Part shown: positions 1 through 7,779 of the stretch, one piece after another
How the letters are laid out: each line of letters begins with the position of its first letter
Position numbering within the stretch: position 1 is the stretch's first letter
IMG/VR virus record: IMGVR_UViG_3300044733_003957
Span: 1-25,851 of that record
DNA length: 25,851 bases
Reading direction: 5' to 3' (one strand)
DNA from: a virus
Program-made: the position numbers and the translations under genes
Notes under the pieces: model-generated
Told to the model about the DNA's origin: nothing
What the model saw: the letters and a program-made list of their open reading frames with translations, nothing else
Database searches by the model: none

Positions 1-1058
1 CAAACAACATTTACAGGCGGCACATTATTTGCAGTTGGATCTGTTACAAACGGAAAATTACCAACCCTCATATTTCCAGTGCCTGTATGGGCGCTCCAAA
101 CAAGAATGGCCAAGATAAAAACAGTGTCTCCCATTTTTGTGTACCTTCCAACTTGTACACTGTACGTTCCAGCACCAGCTGCAGTTGTACCGATGATTGT
201 TGGAGTGAAAGTTCCCTCTTCGTAATCATCTAACGTATTTGCGTTTGCCGAGGCTGTCGCTGTAGCGGGAAATGTAACTCCACTTAAGGTATGCAATAAC
301 ACACCTGATACCGTCTGTCCCGTTATAGCGGTAAACAATCCGGCAGCTCCGGTAACTGTTGCGCCTGTAACAGTAGTAAAACCTGCTGTACCCCCGGTTA
401 ACGTTGTGAACTGCCCAGTGTTTCCAGTGATTGTGGTGCCGGAGACACTGGTTGTAAACGTTGCTGTGCCGCCTGTGACAGTTGTAAAACGACCCGTATT
501 ACCGGTGACTACCAATCCACTGACTTCGGTCGTGCCAACAATATCGACACCTGTTACATCGGTGAATCTTCCGGTATTTCCTGTGATTACTGTTCCGGAA
601 AGATTCGCGGTAAAAACACCAGAAACACCTGTAATGTTGGCATATTGACCGTTGTCACCCGTAATTGTTGCACCAGACAAGCGTGTCGTGAATGTACCGG
701 AAACGCCAGTGACTGTGGAAATATTTCCAATTGCGGCATTAACGGTAGTTCCCGTTATTGTGGTTCCGGTGACTGTTGTAAAGCCTGCTGTATCACCGGT
801 TAAGGTTGTGAATTGTCCGGTGTTACCTGTAACAGTGTCGCCAGAAACCCTGGTGGTGTAGTTACCAGTAACCGCGTTGATTGTGGTTACGTTTGCCGTT
901 GTGCCTGTAATAGTTGTTCCGGTAATAGTACCGGTAACATTCATGTTTCCACTGATGATCGGGTTTCGTACAAAACCGGAAACGTTGACGGATTGATTAA
1001 CGCCAGAGTTGGTAAAAGTTATTGTGTCAAATCGTGCCTCCCCGTACGAATATGTCAT
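1..1058 (-). CDS. Tail fibre protein with repeat shaft, C-terminus cut by window edge
   Basis: Reading the minus strand from the ATG at 1058 gives an open frame of about 352 codons with no stop before base 1. The N-terminus (MTYSYGEARFDTITFTNSG) resembles the start of the fibre at 3021-4073 and is probably the anchor that attaches the fibre to the particle. Residues about 35-240 are a shaft of Thr/Gly/Val-rich repeats (TGNTGQFTTLTG type). A distal part follows with a DDYEEGTFTPTI...GRYTKMGD signature, which is common in phage fibre and host-binding modules. No cysteine or membrane segment is visible in the shaft. There is no Shine-Dalgarno; the start sits in the context TATAAATATG. The tail-fibre role is a family-level inference; the adhesin target is unknown. 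Confidence 0.85.
   Translation of the reverse strand, partial: MTYSYGEARFDTITFTNSGVNQSVNVSGFVRNPIISGNMNVTGTITGTTITGTTANVTTINAVTGNYTTRVSGDTVTGNTGQFTTLTGDTAGFTTVTGTTITGTTVNAAIGNISTVTGVSGTFTTRLSGATITGDNGQYANITGVSGVFTANLSGTVITGNTGRFTDVTGVDIVGTTEVSGLVVTGNTGRFTTVTGGTATFTTSVSGTTITGNTGQFTTLTGGTAGFTTVTGATVTGAAGLFTAITGQTVSGVLLHTLSGVTFPATATASANANTLDDYEEGTFTPTIIGTTAAGAGTYSVQVGRYTKMGDTVFILAILVWSAHTGTGNMRVGNFPFVTDPTANNVPPVNVV
300..960. repeat. Degenerate tandem coding repeats of the fibre shaft
   Basis: This stretch contains imperfect repeats of roughly 45-75 nt that encode the TGNTGQFTT-type shaft of the fibre gene at 1-1058. A block at 805-847 is close to one at 3490-3532 in the neighbouring fibre gene (about 6 differences in 43 nt by eye), so the repeats are shared between genes as well as within one. 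Confidence 0.7.
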
Positions 1059-1101
1059 ATTTATAAATCAAAGCTTTTTTCTACTATAAAATGGCTATTC
1101 T

Positions 1102-1545
1102 TTATGGGGCTTCAGGCCATTCAAAATCAAAGGGAAAGCCTTCTTGAAGTGTTAAATTTCTAAGTTTTTGGCGGTATTCGGCCCAGGCTGCCTGATCTAC
1201 TGGCGCATCTGGTAATTGAGTCCAATCGGAATTCATCAATAATCTTGTTCGCTTGCCTTTGATTTCAGTAATCAAAGATTGCGTTTTAAAATTAATTTCT
1301 TTTTCTGATAGCTCAATAACTTTCCAGGTTCGGTGATAAAAATTATTTTTAAATTCAGGCCAGTCTTCTTCGACTCTTTGTTTGTAAATATTAATTTCGG
1401 GCGGCGCTGAATCAAGTACTTCAATAAAACCTTCAGGGGGACTGAATGGAACAGAAAAACTTGTTTCAGGAAATCTAAGTTGAATATCCGTGCTATACAA
1501 CGGGTATTCAACAATTTCATTATTTTCAATTCTTGCGTAAGCCAT
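1102..1545 (-). CDS. Phage tail assembly chaperone-like protein (Phage_tail_APC type)
   Basis: 147 aa. The C-terminal part (residues about 95-147) has the pattern of the Phage_tail_APC family: RLLMNSDWTQLPDAPVDQAA, then AEYRQKLRNLTLQEGFPFD and a final WPEAP. Members usually lie beside tail-fibre genes and are thought to help fold or mount fibres, or to be small fibre-tip components. The N-terminal MAYARIENNEIVEYP stretch is typical of such proteins. It sits between two fibre genes, 4 nt after the 489-aa fibre gene, which supports the assignment. No SD is visible; the start follows TATAAATAC. Family recognition is by motif only. Confidence 0.8.
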   Translation of the reverse strand: MAYARIENNEIVEYPLYSTDIQLRFPETSFSVPFSPPEGFIEVLDSAPPEINIYKQRVEEDWPEFKNNFYHRTWKVIELSEKEINFKTQSLITEIKGKRTRLLMNSDWTQLPDAPVDQAAWAEYRQKLRNLTLQEGFPFDFEWPEAP

Positions 1546-1549
1546 GTAT

Positions 1550-3019
1550 TTATAACACAGTTAAAGAAGTTGTCCCAGAGGCAAACCCGGTTCCAAGGGT
1601 TGTGGTTCCTGTTGTGTAAGTAGGTGTTAATCCGGTAAGTGTAACAGTTCCGGCTGTTATCGCCCCCGTGGCCTCTGTAAATACGCCTGTTGCTATTGTA
1701 ACAGTAATATTGCTGGTGATAAGAGGGAAAGTGCCCAGATTGCCTCCGTTTGTTCTTAACCCTTTTAAAAGACTACTGTAATTTGTTGCTAAATCATCAA
1801 GACTTATATCTGTCACATGATAAATTACATTGCTGCTTGGGTCTAAAACTGCGTCATACGTGAATGTATCCCAGCCACTTGCGTTTGCGTACGTTTTTAT
1901 AGAACGTTGGTACTCTAAAACTCCATTTGCGCTATATTTGGCCGTCCAAGTATAGTTATCTTCAGCTAATCCACTGGCCCCAGGGGTTGAATAACCGACA
2001 TTTCCAACTACAATCGTGGATCCATCTCCGGTAATGCAGGTTATTGCGCCAACAGTGACCACGGGATATTCTCCAGATCCCACGCTAAAAGCGGGCGCTG
2101 TTAACTTTCTAGACCAAAGAAGAGTTCCCGCAGAATTATATTTAACTACATGCATTCGATCGCTATAGTTAATCATGCCAACAATGATATTGTTTTGAGC
2201 ATCATTGGTCATGGCTGATACATCACCGTAAACCCCAGGCGTGTCATATAGATATCGTTGCCACTGAATTGTTCCGCTTGTATTGTATTTGGTAATATAC
2301 CCGATAGTATCAAAACCCGCAGTAGCATATTTTCCTCCCACGTATACGTCTCCACTGGTATCAATCGTAAGACAATACGCAGCACATTCTTGAGAAGTTG
2401 TTCCCTGGCCCCTGATTGTTCTTTGCCATTGAAGGACGCCAGCGGTATTGTATTTTAAAACAAGAGCCCTTGTAAAATCAGTTGTGTTAATTGTTAAAAT
2501 ATCTCCAACTACATAAATATTGTCGTTTTTATCTATTTTGGAATTCCAAGGAGTAATAGTTGGGCTTTGTCCATCAAAAAAAGTTGTGTCTCTAAGGCTG
2601 CGTTGAAATTGTAAAGTTCCATTTGAATCGTATTTATAAAAACAAAGTTCAGTACCACCAAATCCACTTGCATTTACATAGCCAAGCGATCCAGCGATAT
2701 ACACATTGTTGGCGCTATCAATAGATACCTGCTGAAACTGCAAGGGTTCTGTGAAAGTTGTACTTAATACTCGTTGCCAATTAACGCTGCCATCGTTTCT
2801 GTTGTTATAAACATAACCGGCAGACTGTCCTCCTGCATTTGGATAAACACCACCAGCATGAACTATATTTCCATTTGGTCCTATAGCAACTGAATTAACC
2901 GCAAAGTAACCCGCAAAATTTGGAGCGGTTGTCGGATCTGGTCTTCCGACAAGGCTAAAAAAGAAGTTTTTGGGTGATTCAGACGAATTAAAAACAAACT
3001 GTGCTGTAATCGGGTTCAT
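1550..3019 (-). CDS. Fibre/adhesin-like protein with beta-propeller (SBBP-like) repeats
   Basis: 489 aa with no visible signal peptide or membrane segment. Residues about 45-400 contain at least five to six repeats of the pattern [I/V]xxxNNxYVxGxxxxxxx..KYNxxGxLxWQRxL (for example DNIYVVGDI, LKYNTAGVLQWQR, GDVYVGGKY, TKYNTSGTIQWQR). This pattern matches SBBP-type beta-propeller repeats. The last about 60 residues are Thr/Gly-rich, like the neighbouring fibre shafts. Lying between two fibre genes, with its stop 5 nt from the tail-chaperone-like gene, it is probably a receptor-binding or tail-tip protein. An enzymatic role (polysaccharide depolymerase) is possible, but no catalytic motif is recognisable. 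The ATG at 3019 lies 2 nt from the stop of the upstream fibre gene. Confidence 0.7.
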   Translation of the reverse strand: MNPITAQFVFNSSESPKNFFFSLVGRPDPTTAPNFAGYFAVNSVAIGPNGNIVHAGGVYPNAGGQSAGYVYNNRNDGSVNWQRVLSTTFTEPLQFQQVSIDSANNVYIAGSLGYVNASGFGGTELCFYKYDSNGTLQFQRSLRDTTFFDGQSPTITPWNSKIDKNDNIYVVGDILTINTTDFTRALVLKYNTAGVLQWQRTIRGQGTTSQECAAYCLTIDTSGDVYVGGKYATAGFDTIGYITKYNTSGTIQWQRYLYDTPGVYGDVSAMTNDAQNNIIVGMINYSDRMHVVKYNSAGTLLWSRKLTAPAFSVGSGEYPVVTVGAITCITGDGSTIVVGNVGYSTPGASGLAEDNYTWTAKYSANGVLEYQRSIKTYANASGWDTFTYDAVLDPSSNVIYHVTDISLDDLATNYSSLLKGLRTNGGNLGTFPLITSNITVTIATGVFTEATGAITAGTVTLTGLTPTYTTGTTTLGTGFASGTTSLTVL

Positions 3020-3020
3020 A

Positions 3021-4073
3021 TTATGTCGTGTAATTTGTCAGGCTTGAACCGCGCCAGCGGCTGCCTCCGTCATCAGTAATAAAAGAAACCAAGTGGGTGC
3101 GCCCTGTGATTAAAGTCGGCGCTGTGCCCCCAGGCCATTGTACGTTGCCGAACCAAGTTACGTTTCCAGAGGTGACTGTTAATTCAATTGTGAATGCATA
3201 GCTTCTTCCAGAGACTGGGACATTGCTAACTGTGAAAGTGCTATTGCTTGTAATTGTTTTTGTATAATAGTTTCCGCTGCTGCAATCAATATTTAATGCG
3301 GCTACTGCGGACACATTTTGAACATAAATTCCATTTAGATCTAAAAAGGAATTAACACCAGTAATTGTACTAACAGCTGTCTGCCCAATTCCAATTCCTT
3401 TGCTATAAACACCGCTTACAAAATTTGCCGTTGCGCCTGAAGTAGTGGTCCCTGTAAGCGTAGTAAAACCTGCTCCATTTCCTGTAAGTGTTGTAAATTG
3501 ACCTGTGTTACCTGTAACAGTAGCGCCGGAAAGAAAAGCAGTAAATGTGCCTGTGCTGACAGTAATCGTTCCAAATTGCCCCGTGGTTCCGGTAACAAAT
3601 GAAAGTACGCCACTTACGCCGGTAATGTTTGTAAATTGACCGGTATTACCCGTGATCAACAAACCAGAAAGTGTAGATGTGAAAACACCTGTACCACCGG
3701 TTAATGTTGTGAATTGTGCCGTATTTCCGGTTACTGTTGCGCCAGAAATATGTGTTGTGAACGTGCCAGAAACTCCAGTTGCGTTAGAAATTAATAGCGT
3801 ATCTCCTGTTACGGTGTTTCCAGAAAGTCGGCTTGTAAATGTTCCCGATACCCCGGTAATATTTGTAAATTGAACAGTATTACCAGTGATTAAATTACCA
3901 GATATTGTGCTTGTGCTATTAACATCAATAAAATTTGCGATCTGGCCGGAGACGTTTCCGGTGTAAGTAGTGCTTCCTGTTGTCGCTTCTGCTAAACCAG
4001 AAACAGTAATTGAATAATCTGTTCCGCCCCTGGTAAAGATAATACGATCAATTTTTAAAGAACCGTACGGCAT
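3021..4073 (-). CDS. Tail fibre protein with repeat shaft and cyanophage-type C-terminal domain
   Basis: 350 aa. The N-terminus (MPYGSLKIDRIIFTRGGTDY, residues 1-27) is similar in pattern to the start of the fibre at 1-1058. Residues about 30-225 are a shaft of near-regular repeats (SGxTVTGNTxQFTxLTGxxGxFT). The C-terminal domain from about 240 ends with a conserved-looking core (YAFTIELTVTSGNVTWFGNV, then QWPGGTAPTLITGRTHLVSF and DDGGSRWRGSSL) of a type I know from marine cyanophage structural proteins. The role would be host recognition at the tail or capsid surface. It lies 9 nt downstream of the 188-aa fibre gene. Homology to cyanophage proteins is from recall, not a search. Confidence 0.85.
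   Translation of the reverse strand: MPYGSLKIDRIIFTRGGTDYSITVSGLAEATTGSTTYTGNVSGQIANFIDVNSTSTISGNLITGNTVQFTNITGVSGTFTSRLSGNTVTGDTLLISNATGVSGTFTTHISGATVTGNTAQFTTLTGGTGVFTSTLSGLLITGNTGQFTNITGVSGVLSFVTGTTGQFGTITVSTGTFTAFLSGATVTGNTGQFTTLTGNGAGFTTLTGTTTSGATANFVSGVYSKGIGIGQTAVSTITGVNSFLDLNGIYVQNVSAVAALNIDCSSGNYYTKTITSNSTFTVSNVPVSGRSYAFTIELTVTSGNVTWFGNVQWPGGTAPTLITGRTHLVSFITDDGGSRWRGSSLTNYTT
3420..3960. repeat. Degenerate tandem coding repeats of the second fibre shaft
   Basis: This is an array of imperfect repeats of roughly 45-75 nt encoding the TGNTGQFTTLTG-type shaft of the 350-aa fibre. Units differ by several bases, so the array looks old and amino-acid-constrained rather than a recent slippage product. 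Confidence 0.65.
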
Positions 4074-4082
4074 TGTACTAAA

Positions 4083-4649
4083 TTATGGCAGAATAATAAA
4101 CGGTCCTTTAACAATAATACCCGACACACCTCCAGAAATTAAACCGGAGACGTTGATTGCTACTCCTGATCCAGAGGGAAGAGTGACTGTTAATGTGCTT
4201 CCCGTAATATCAGTGAATTGCGCCGTTTGTCCTGTAAATGTTTGGCCTGAAACAGTGCCTGTTACATTGATTCCGGAACTAAAATAACCGGAACCAAGCG
4301 TTCTTGTGTCTCCGGAAAAAATATTATTTCCAGAGTAAAGAACGTTGGTTGCCTGGAAAGTTGTGAAGTAACCACTGACTCCACTGATAATTGTTCCGGA
4401 TAAATTTGAAAAAGTGCCAGAAACGCTATTGATTAGTTGGCCGCTTTGGATTGTAATGGGGCCTGTAATTACGCCGCCGGTATAAGGAAGGTACTTGGTT
4501 TCTAAATAATTATTAAATTCTTCTAAAGTAATCTTCTTATTTTTTAAAGTCGGATCAACCTCAAAGACTTTTACCAAAGTCAGAAGATCCTGCTCTGATA
4601 AATCTGCTCCCAAAATTGAGGGCAGCTCTGTAATTCGTCTATTTGCCAC
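4083..4649 (-). CDS. Short tail-fibre/virion protein with cyanophage-type N-terminus
   Basis: 188 aa from a GTG start at 4649 (MANRRITELPSI...). Residues 1-50 (ITELPSILGADLSEQDLLTL, DPTLKNKKITLEEF) form an N-terminal module that recurs at the head of cyanophage tail-fibre genes. It is followed by YLPYTGGVITGPITI, a typical fibre transition, and then a Gly/Ser/Thr-rich shaft with one TGQTAQFTDITG repeat. It ends abruptly in KGPFIILP, with no globular tip, so it may be a proximal fibre segment or a short fibre carrying the proteins encoded just downstream. The gene leads the fibre cluster. No clear SD is present; a TATAAT hexamer lies at 4673-4678 on this strand, without a convincing -35. Confidence 0.75.
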   Translation of the reverse strand: MANRRITELPSILGADLSEQDLLTLVKVFEVDPTLKNKKITLEEFNNYLETKYLPYTGGVITGPITIQSGQLINSVSGTFSNLSGTIISGVSGYFTTFQATNVLYSGNNIFSGDTRTLGSGYFSSGINVTGTVSGQTFTGQTAQFTDITGSTLTVTLPSGSGVAINVSGLISGGVSGIIVKGPFIILP

Positions 4650-4685
4650 TTACGGTTTCAATGCCTATACTTGATTATAGCTTTC

Positions 4686-5054
4686 TTATTTTCTAATATT
4701 TACTTCAATTTTAGGAAGAGAATTGACGGCAAAATTCCAGGTGAACTGGACGCCTGTCCAAATTCCGACCGAAAGCACAAAAAATAAAATCAACTCAGCT
4801 ACGGTCAAATTTCTTTTTACATAAACAATCTGAGTCGGTACTTGAGGGCTGAACTCGGGAACTGGAGCGGATTCCTGGGGTTTTTGCTGAGCCATGTACT
4901 GAGCAATTGCAAGTTCACGAGCCCGTTGCTTCATGGCCTCGACATCGGTAAATGCCGGTGGGACGGAAGGCTGTGCCATCACCTGGGTGGGAGGGATACT
5001 GGAACCAGGGACTCCGGCCTGCGAAGGGGCTCCCGTCGAAATTTGTTCTTCCAC
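4686..5054 (-). CDS. Small single-pass membrane protein, function unknown
   Basis: 122 aa from GTG 5054 (MEEQISTGAPSQAGVP...); a TTG at 5069 would add five residues (MFCLI). Neither start has an SD, so the start is uncertain. The first half is Pro/Gln/Ser-rich and probably disordered, with an alpha-helical stretch (EAMKQRARELAIAQYMAQQK). One hydrophobic segment, LTVAELILFFVLSVGIWTGV, lies at about residues 84-103 in the 122-aa numbering and is followed by a short tail. The topology could fit a spanin- or holin-associated protein or a tail anchor, but no family is recognised. It is encoded upstream of the fibre cluster and divergent from the plus-strand operon that starts at 5109. Confidence 0.6.
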   Translation of the reverse strand: MEEQISTGAPSQAGVPGSSIPPTQVMAQPSVPPAFTDVEAMKQRARELAIAQYMAQQKPQESAPVPEFSPQVPTQIVYVKRNLTVAELILFFVLSVGIWTGVQFTWNFAVNSLPKIEVNIRK

Positions 5055-5108
5055 AATTAAGCAAAACAATTAAAAAAAGACTAGCATCTAATCAAGTAAA
5101 GTGTTGCC

Positions 5109-5516
5109 ATGAATCACGGATTGCGAAAAGGACTTGAAGATATTGCCTGGGAGCTCAAAGGCATTAAAAATATCTTGTCCGCCATGTGGCACAGCCGCTA
5201 TCAATCAGGAGAGACCGACCTGCTGAATCCCCTGTCTTTCTCTGACGAATACATTTCCACAGAGGAGGCTGCCCGTAGGCTCCAGGTTTCAGATCAGACG
5301 ATCAGAAATTGGATTGCCATGGGCCGAAAAAACAAGGAGAAAGGTTGGACCGAGGGGATTCATTACGTCAATATCAATCCCGATGGAAACAAAAAAGCTG
5401 TGATTCGCATTCCTTGGAATTATATTGTTCAATCTTTTGCCAAAAATCGTCCAATCGAGGATGACGATACATATAAAACCAGATTATATGTAACGACTAC
5501 TGAAGGGAAATTGTAA
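5109..5516 (+). CDS. Helix-turn-helix DNA-binding protein
   Basis: 135 aa. Residues 49-72 (ISTEEAARRLQVSDQTIRNW) form a winged-HTH of MerR/excisionase type. They are followed by a linker and a beta wing (EGIHYVNINPDGNKKAVIRI). The first 30 residues (RKGLEDIAWELKGIKNILSA) look like an amphipathic helix that could mediate oligomerisation. As the first gene of the plus-strand cluster, divergent from the minus-strand late genes, it is a good candidate for a transcriptional regulator of that switch or of its own operon. No enzymatic motif is present. Only 54 nt separate it from the divergent gene start, so the promoters of both must overlap or lie inside coding sequence. Confidence 0.75.
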   Translation: MNHGLRKGLEDIAWELKGIKNILSAMWHSRYQSGETDLLNPLSFSDEYISTEEAARRLQVSDQTIRNWIAMGRKNKEKGWTEGIHYVNINPDGNKKAVIRIPWNYIVQSFAKNRPIEDDDTYKTRLYVTTTEGKL

Positions 5517-5518
5517 GA

Positions 5519-5980
5519 ATGGCTTATAGGTTTTACGCAATTGACATTTCTCAAGTCACAGTTGAGAACTATGAAGAGCTGCTTTCGACCTCGTTAGCAG
5601 CACAGGTAAAAATGTTTCTTCCCCCGGACGGCTCTTTTGACACGCCTTGTCTGCGGCGGTATTTAGAAAATATAAAAACGTATGAAGAGGAAGACGCTAA
5701 TTCAAACATGACTTTGGCGAATAGGTTAAGACTTGCATTTGCAGATCTGAAACCAGATACAATTTGTGGCAAATTCCCGGCGGCAGAGCTTCCGCTAAAA
5801 AGACGTTTGAGATGCGTTGCTGAATATTTGATTCGATCTGGAGAATTTGATAAGTTAAAAGACGAAAACGGAAAACTAATTAAAAAACGCGGGAACCTTG
5901 GTAAATTAGTCGTGATTTACCAGCCCCTTCCCAAGCTTTTAGAAGCGCTCCACAAACAAAGATTGCTCAATCATGAATAG
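5519..5980 (+). CDS. Hypothetical protein of plus-strand cluster
   Basis: 153 aa, not recognised. It has mixed alpha/beta composition: an acidic, Ser-containing N-terminal half (YEEEDANSNMTLANRLRLAF) and a basic C-terminal half (PLKRRLRCVAEYLIRSGEFD, ENGKLIKKRGNLGKLVVIYQ) that looks like a winged-helix-style nucleic-acid-binding surface. No signal peptide or membrane segment is seen. It starts 2 nt after the HTH gene stop and overlaps the next gene by 8 nt, so co-transcription is likely. A DNA-binding or replication-associated role is only a guess from charge pattern. Confidence 0.7.
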   Translation: MAYRFYAIDISQVTVENYEELLSTSLAAQVKMFLPPDGSFDTPCLRRYLENIKTYEEEDANSNMTLANRLRLAFADLKPDTICGKFPAAELPLKRRLRCVAEYLIRSGEFDKLKDENGKLIKKRGNLGKLVVIYQPLPKLLEALHKQRLLNHE

Positions 5981-6356
5981 GCGTGAAAAATTATTGGCAT
6001 CTGCCATTGGCCCTGACCTTGATGAGACCAAGGCTAAGATGCTTGATGCCACCATTAAGTTAATTCTTGGTGACATGGGGCAACATTACTGCAAGTTTTG
6101 GGAATCAGAAGGTCCAGGTGTCATGTGCATGCAGCCTGATAGCGACCGGACCATGTTTTTCTTAACGTTAAAAGAATTAAATGCAGCGCAAGAGCAATGC
6201 GAACGCGATAATAATGGCGACCTTGCTGAAACGTTCCGTCGCATTTTAAGTGCTGCTCAAAAAATTGATCCCGCAGAAAAAGCTGGATACATTATCAATG
6301 ATAAAGACGGCATCCGTTATTTGGAAATTGATTACAATAAGGCCGCCGAAAGCTGA
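5973..6356 (+). CDS. Hypothetical protein of plus-strand cluster
   Basis: 127 aa, not recognised. Predicted mostly helical and acidic, with one Cys-containing stretch (GQHYCKFWESEGPGVMCMQP, residues 36-55) followed by a helical segment (FFLTLKELNAAQEQCERDNN). No metal-binding CxxC pair is present. The ATG lies inside the 3' end of the previous gene (8-nt overlap) and the TGA shares a base with the next ATG, which indicates translational coupling. Function unknown. Confidence 0.7.
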   Translation: MNRREKLLASAIGPDLDETKAKMLDATIKLILGDMGQHYCKFWESEGPGVMCMQPDSDRTMFFLTLKELNAAQEQCERDNNGDLAETFRRILSAAQKIDPAEKAGYIINDKDGIRYLEIDYNKAAES

Positions 6357-6943
6357 TGCCAATACATGATATTAGAAAAAGAAAAGAAGACCAAGAGTTA
6401 ATTACCAATTACGATTTGATTGCGTCTGCACATGCTCTTTTGGGCGGCATTGAACTGGATGTGGCCAGCTCTAAGGTAGCAAATGAATATGTGCAGGCGG
6501 AAAAATACTTTACTCCAATGGATGATGGTTTAAACGTCCAAGATTGGTACGGGAGGGTTTATTTGTTTCCGCCAAATGGCGCTTATTTCTTTGATAAAAA
6601 AAATGAGCGGTGGAAAATGACCAGGGCTTCTTCTCCTTCCTTGGTTTCTTCTCATGCCGTTTGGTTTAGGAAACTGTATAAATCCTGGTACAAACGCGAC
6701 GTAAAGCAAGGGTTATATTTTTCCAACTGCCCGGACATGATCCGGTATGAACAAAAGATTTTTGATTTGCCTGTTTGTATTTTGAAAACAGCGCCCACAT
6801 TACTGCGCAATACAAGCGAAGGCATCAGCTCACATAAGACATGCACTTCTTTGTTGGTATACCTGCCGCCTTCTCAAAACACCGAAAACGCAATTGAAAA
6901 ATTTATTGATATTTACTCCCCTAAGGGGCGAGTTCTTTGTTAA
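6356..6943 (+). CDS. Dam-like DNA N6-adenine methyltransferase family protein with altered catalytic motif
   Basis: 195 aa. Residues 15-75 follow the phage Dam (PF05869-like) layout: ITNYDLIASAHALLGGIELD, then VASSKVANEYVQAEKYFTPM, a DDGL..W element and GRVYLFPPNGAYFF. In active relatives the last motif reads N/DPPY; here it is FPPN (residues 71-74), so the residues that position the target adenine are missing. A conserved-looking C-terminal part (WFRKLYKSWY, YFSNCPDMIRYEQKIF, ILKTAPTLL) suggests a maintained protein rather than a decaying one. It may bind DNA or SAM without methylating, or act on another substrate. It is translationally coupled to the upstream gene and 33 nt from dcd. Confidence 0.7.
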   Translation: MPIHDIRKRKEDQELITNYDLIASAHALLGGIELDVASSKVANEYVQAEKYFTPMDDGLNVQDWYGRVYLFPPNGAYFFDKKNERWKMTRASSPSLVSSHAVWFRKLYKSWYKRDVKQGLYFSNCPDMIRYEQKIFDLPVCILKTAPTLLRNTSEGISSHKTCTSLLVYLPPSQNTENAIEKFIDIYSPKGRVLC

Positions 6944-6976
6944 ACCCTTTATACTGAAAAGGATTTAACGCACTCC

Positions 6977-7564
6977 ATGAGCATCCTTTGCGATCAAGAA
7001 ATTAAAGAGCTGGCAGAGTCCCAGGGGATGATTGCGCCCTTTACGGATCATCTGGTCAGAGAAGAGAACGGTAAAAAAGTTCTCAGCTACGGCCTGAGCT
7101 CTTACGGATACGACATCCGGTTGTCTCCCAAGCAATGTCTGATTTTTGGTCGCGTCCAGTCTGGCGACTCAGATCCAAAGGATTTTAACCCTCAGATCCT
7201 TCATGCTTCTGAGTTGCTTGAAGATGAAAAGGGTCAGTATTTTCTTTTGCCACCATATGGCTATTGTTTGGCGGTGGCAGAAGAACGTCTGAAACTTCCA
7301 AATGACGTAACTGTTATTGCGCTCGGGAAGAGCACCTACGCCAGGTCTGGCATCATTGCAAATATCACACCTGCGGAAGCTGGCTGGGAAGGCTATTTAA
7401 CCTTGGAGATCAGTAATGCGACAGGCCTCTTTAATCGCATTTATGTCAATGAAGGAATTATTCAGCTTCTCTTTTTGCGCGGCAACCCGTGCAAGGTGAC
7501 CTATCAGGATCGAGCCGGTAAGTATCAAAATCAAGAACAAGAAGTCGTGTATTCGAGGGCATGA
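6977..7564 (+). CDS. dcd: dCTP deaminase
   Basis: 195 aa. It converts dCTP to dUTP, feeding dTTP synthesis for phage DNA replication in the cytoplasm. The family signature GKSTYARSGI (residues 117-126) supplies Ser119 and Arg123, followed by TPAEAGWEGYLTLEISN with the catalytic Glu144. The NEGIIQLLFL strand and the C-terminal KYQNQEQEV lid are in the expected places, and length is normal for the family. Whether it is a bifunctional deaminase/dUTPase cannot be decided by eye. It sits at the end of the plus-strand cluster near other DNA-metabolism candidates, and its TGA overlaps the ATG of the next gene. A purine-rich AAAAGGA lies upstream, but at a long spacing. Confidence 0.95.
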   Translation: MSILCDQEIKELAESQGMIAPFTDHLVREENGKKVLSYGLSSYGYDIRLSPKQCLIFGRVQSGDSDPKDFNPQILHASELLEDEKGQYFLLPPYGYCLAVAEERLKLPNDVTVIALGKSTYARSGIIANITPAEAGWEGYLTLEISNATGLFNRIYVNEGIIQLLFLRGNPCKVTYQDRAGKYQNQEQEVVYSRA

Positions 7565-7779
7565 TGACTACAGAACAAGATCTTGAAGAACGCATGGACA
7601 TCCTCGAAATCCTGAATCGATCTGTGATCCATCAGGAAAACGAAGAGATCTCCAGGCGCCTGGGGGCTTTTAGGTCAGATAATGTTCAGTGGCTTTTGAA
7701 CATGTTGTCTTACACTTTTGACCAATTACAAGATGCCTTGGACCTTGAATACTATTCCATGCAAAACCAAGATTTTTAG
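7561..7779 (+). CDS. Small acidic hypothetical protein
   Basis: 72 aa, helical and acidic (QDLEERMDILEILNRSVIHQ, then a Trp-Leu-rich helix ending QDALDLEYYSMQNQDF). It could be a small helical-bundle or anti-host factor; no family is recognised. The ATGATG start overlaps the dcd stop (ATGATGA), indicating coupling. Its 3' end runs 4 nt into the convergent minus-strand gene stop at 7776. Confidence 0.6.
   Translation: MMTTEQDLEERMDILEILNRSVIHQENEEISRRLGAFRSDNVQWLLNMLSYTFDQLQDALDLEYYSMQNQDF

Noticed and set aside
406-861. Plus-strand open frames with many Val-Pro-Val repeats
   Set aside because: These are reverse-strand shadows of the Thr/Gly fibre repeats on the minus strand; the minus frame is continuous and carries known fibre signatures.
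300-960. CRISPR array suggested by regular repeats
   Set aside because: Units are degenerate, in frame and code for fibre shaft repeats; there are no identical direct repeats with unique spacers and no cas genes.
4673-4678. TATAAT on the minus strand as a promoter for the fibre cluster
   Set aside because: No -35-like hexamer lies at 16-19 nt; the nearest TTGAAG is about 23 nt away, so it is mentioned only in the gene entry.
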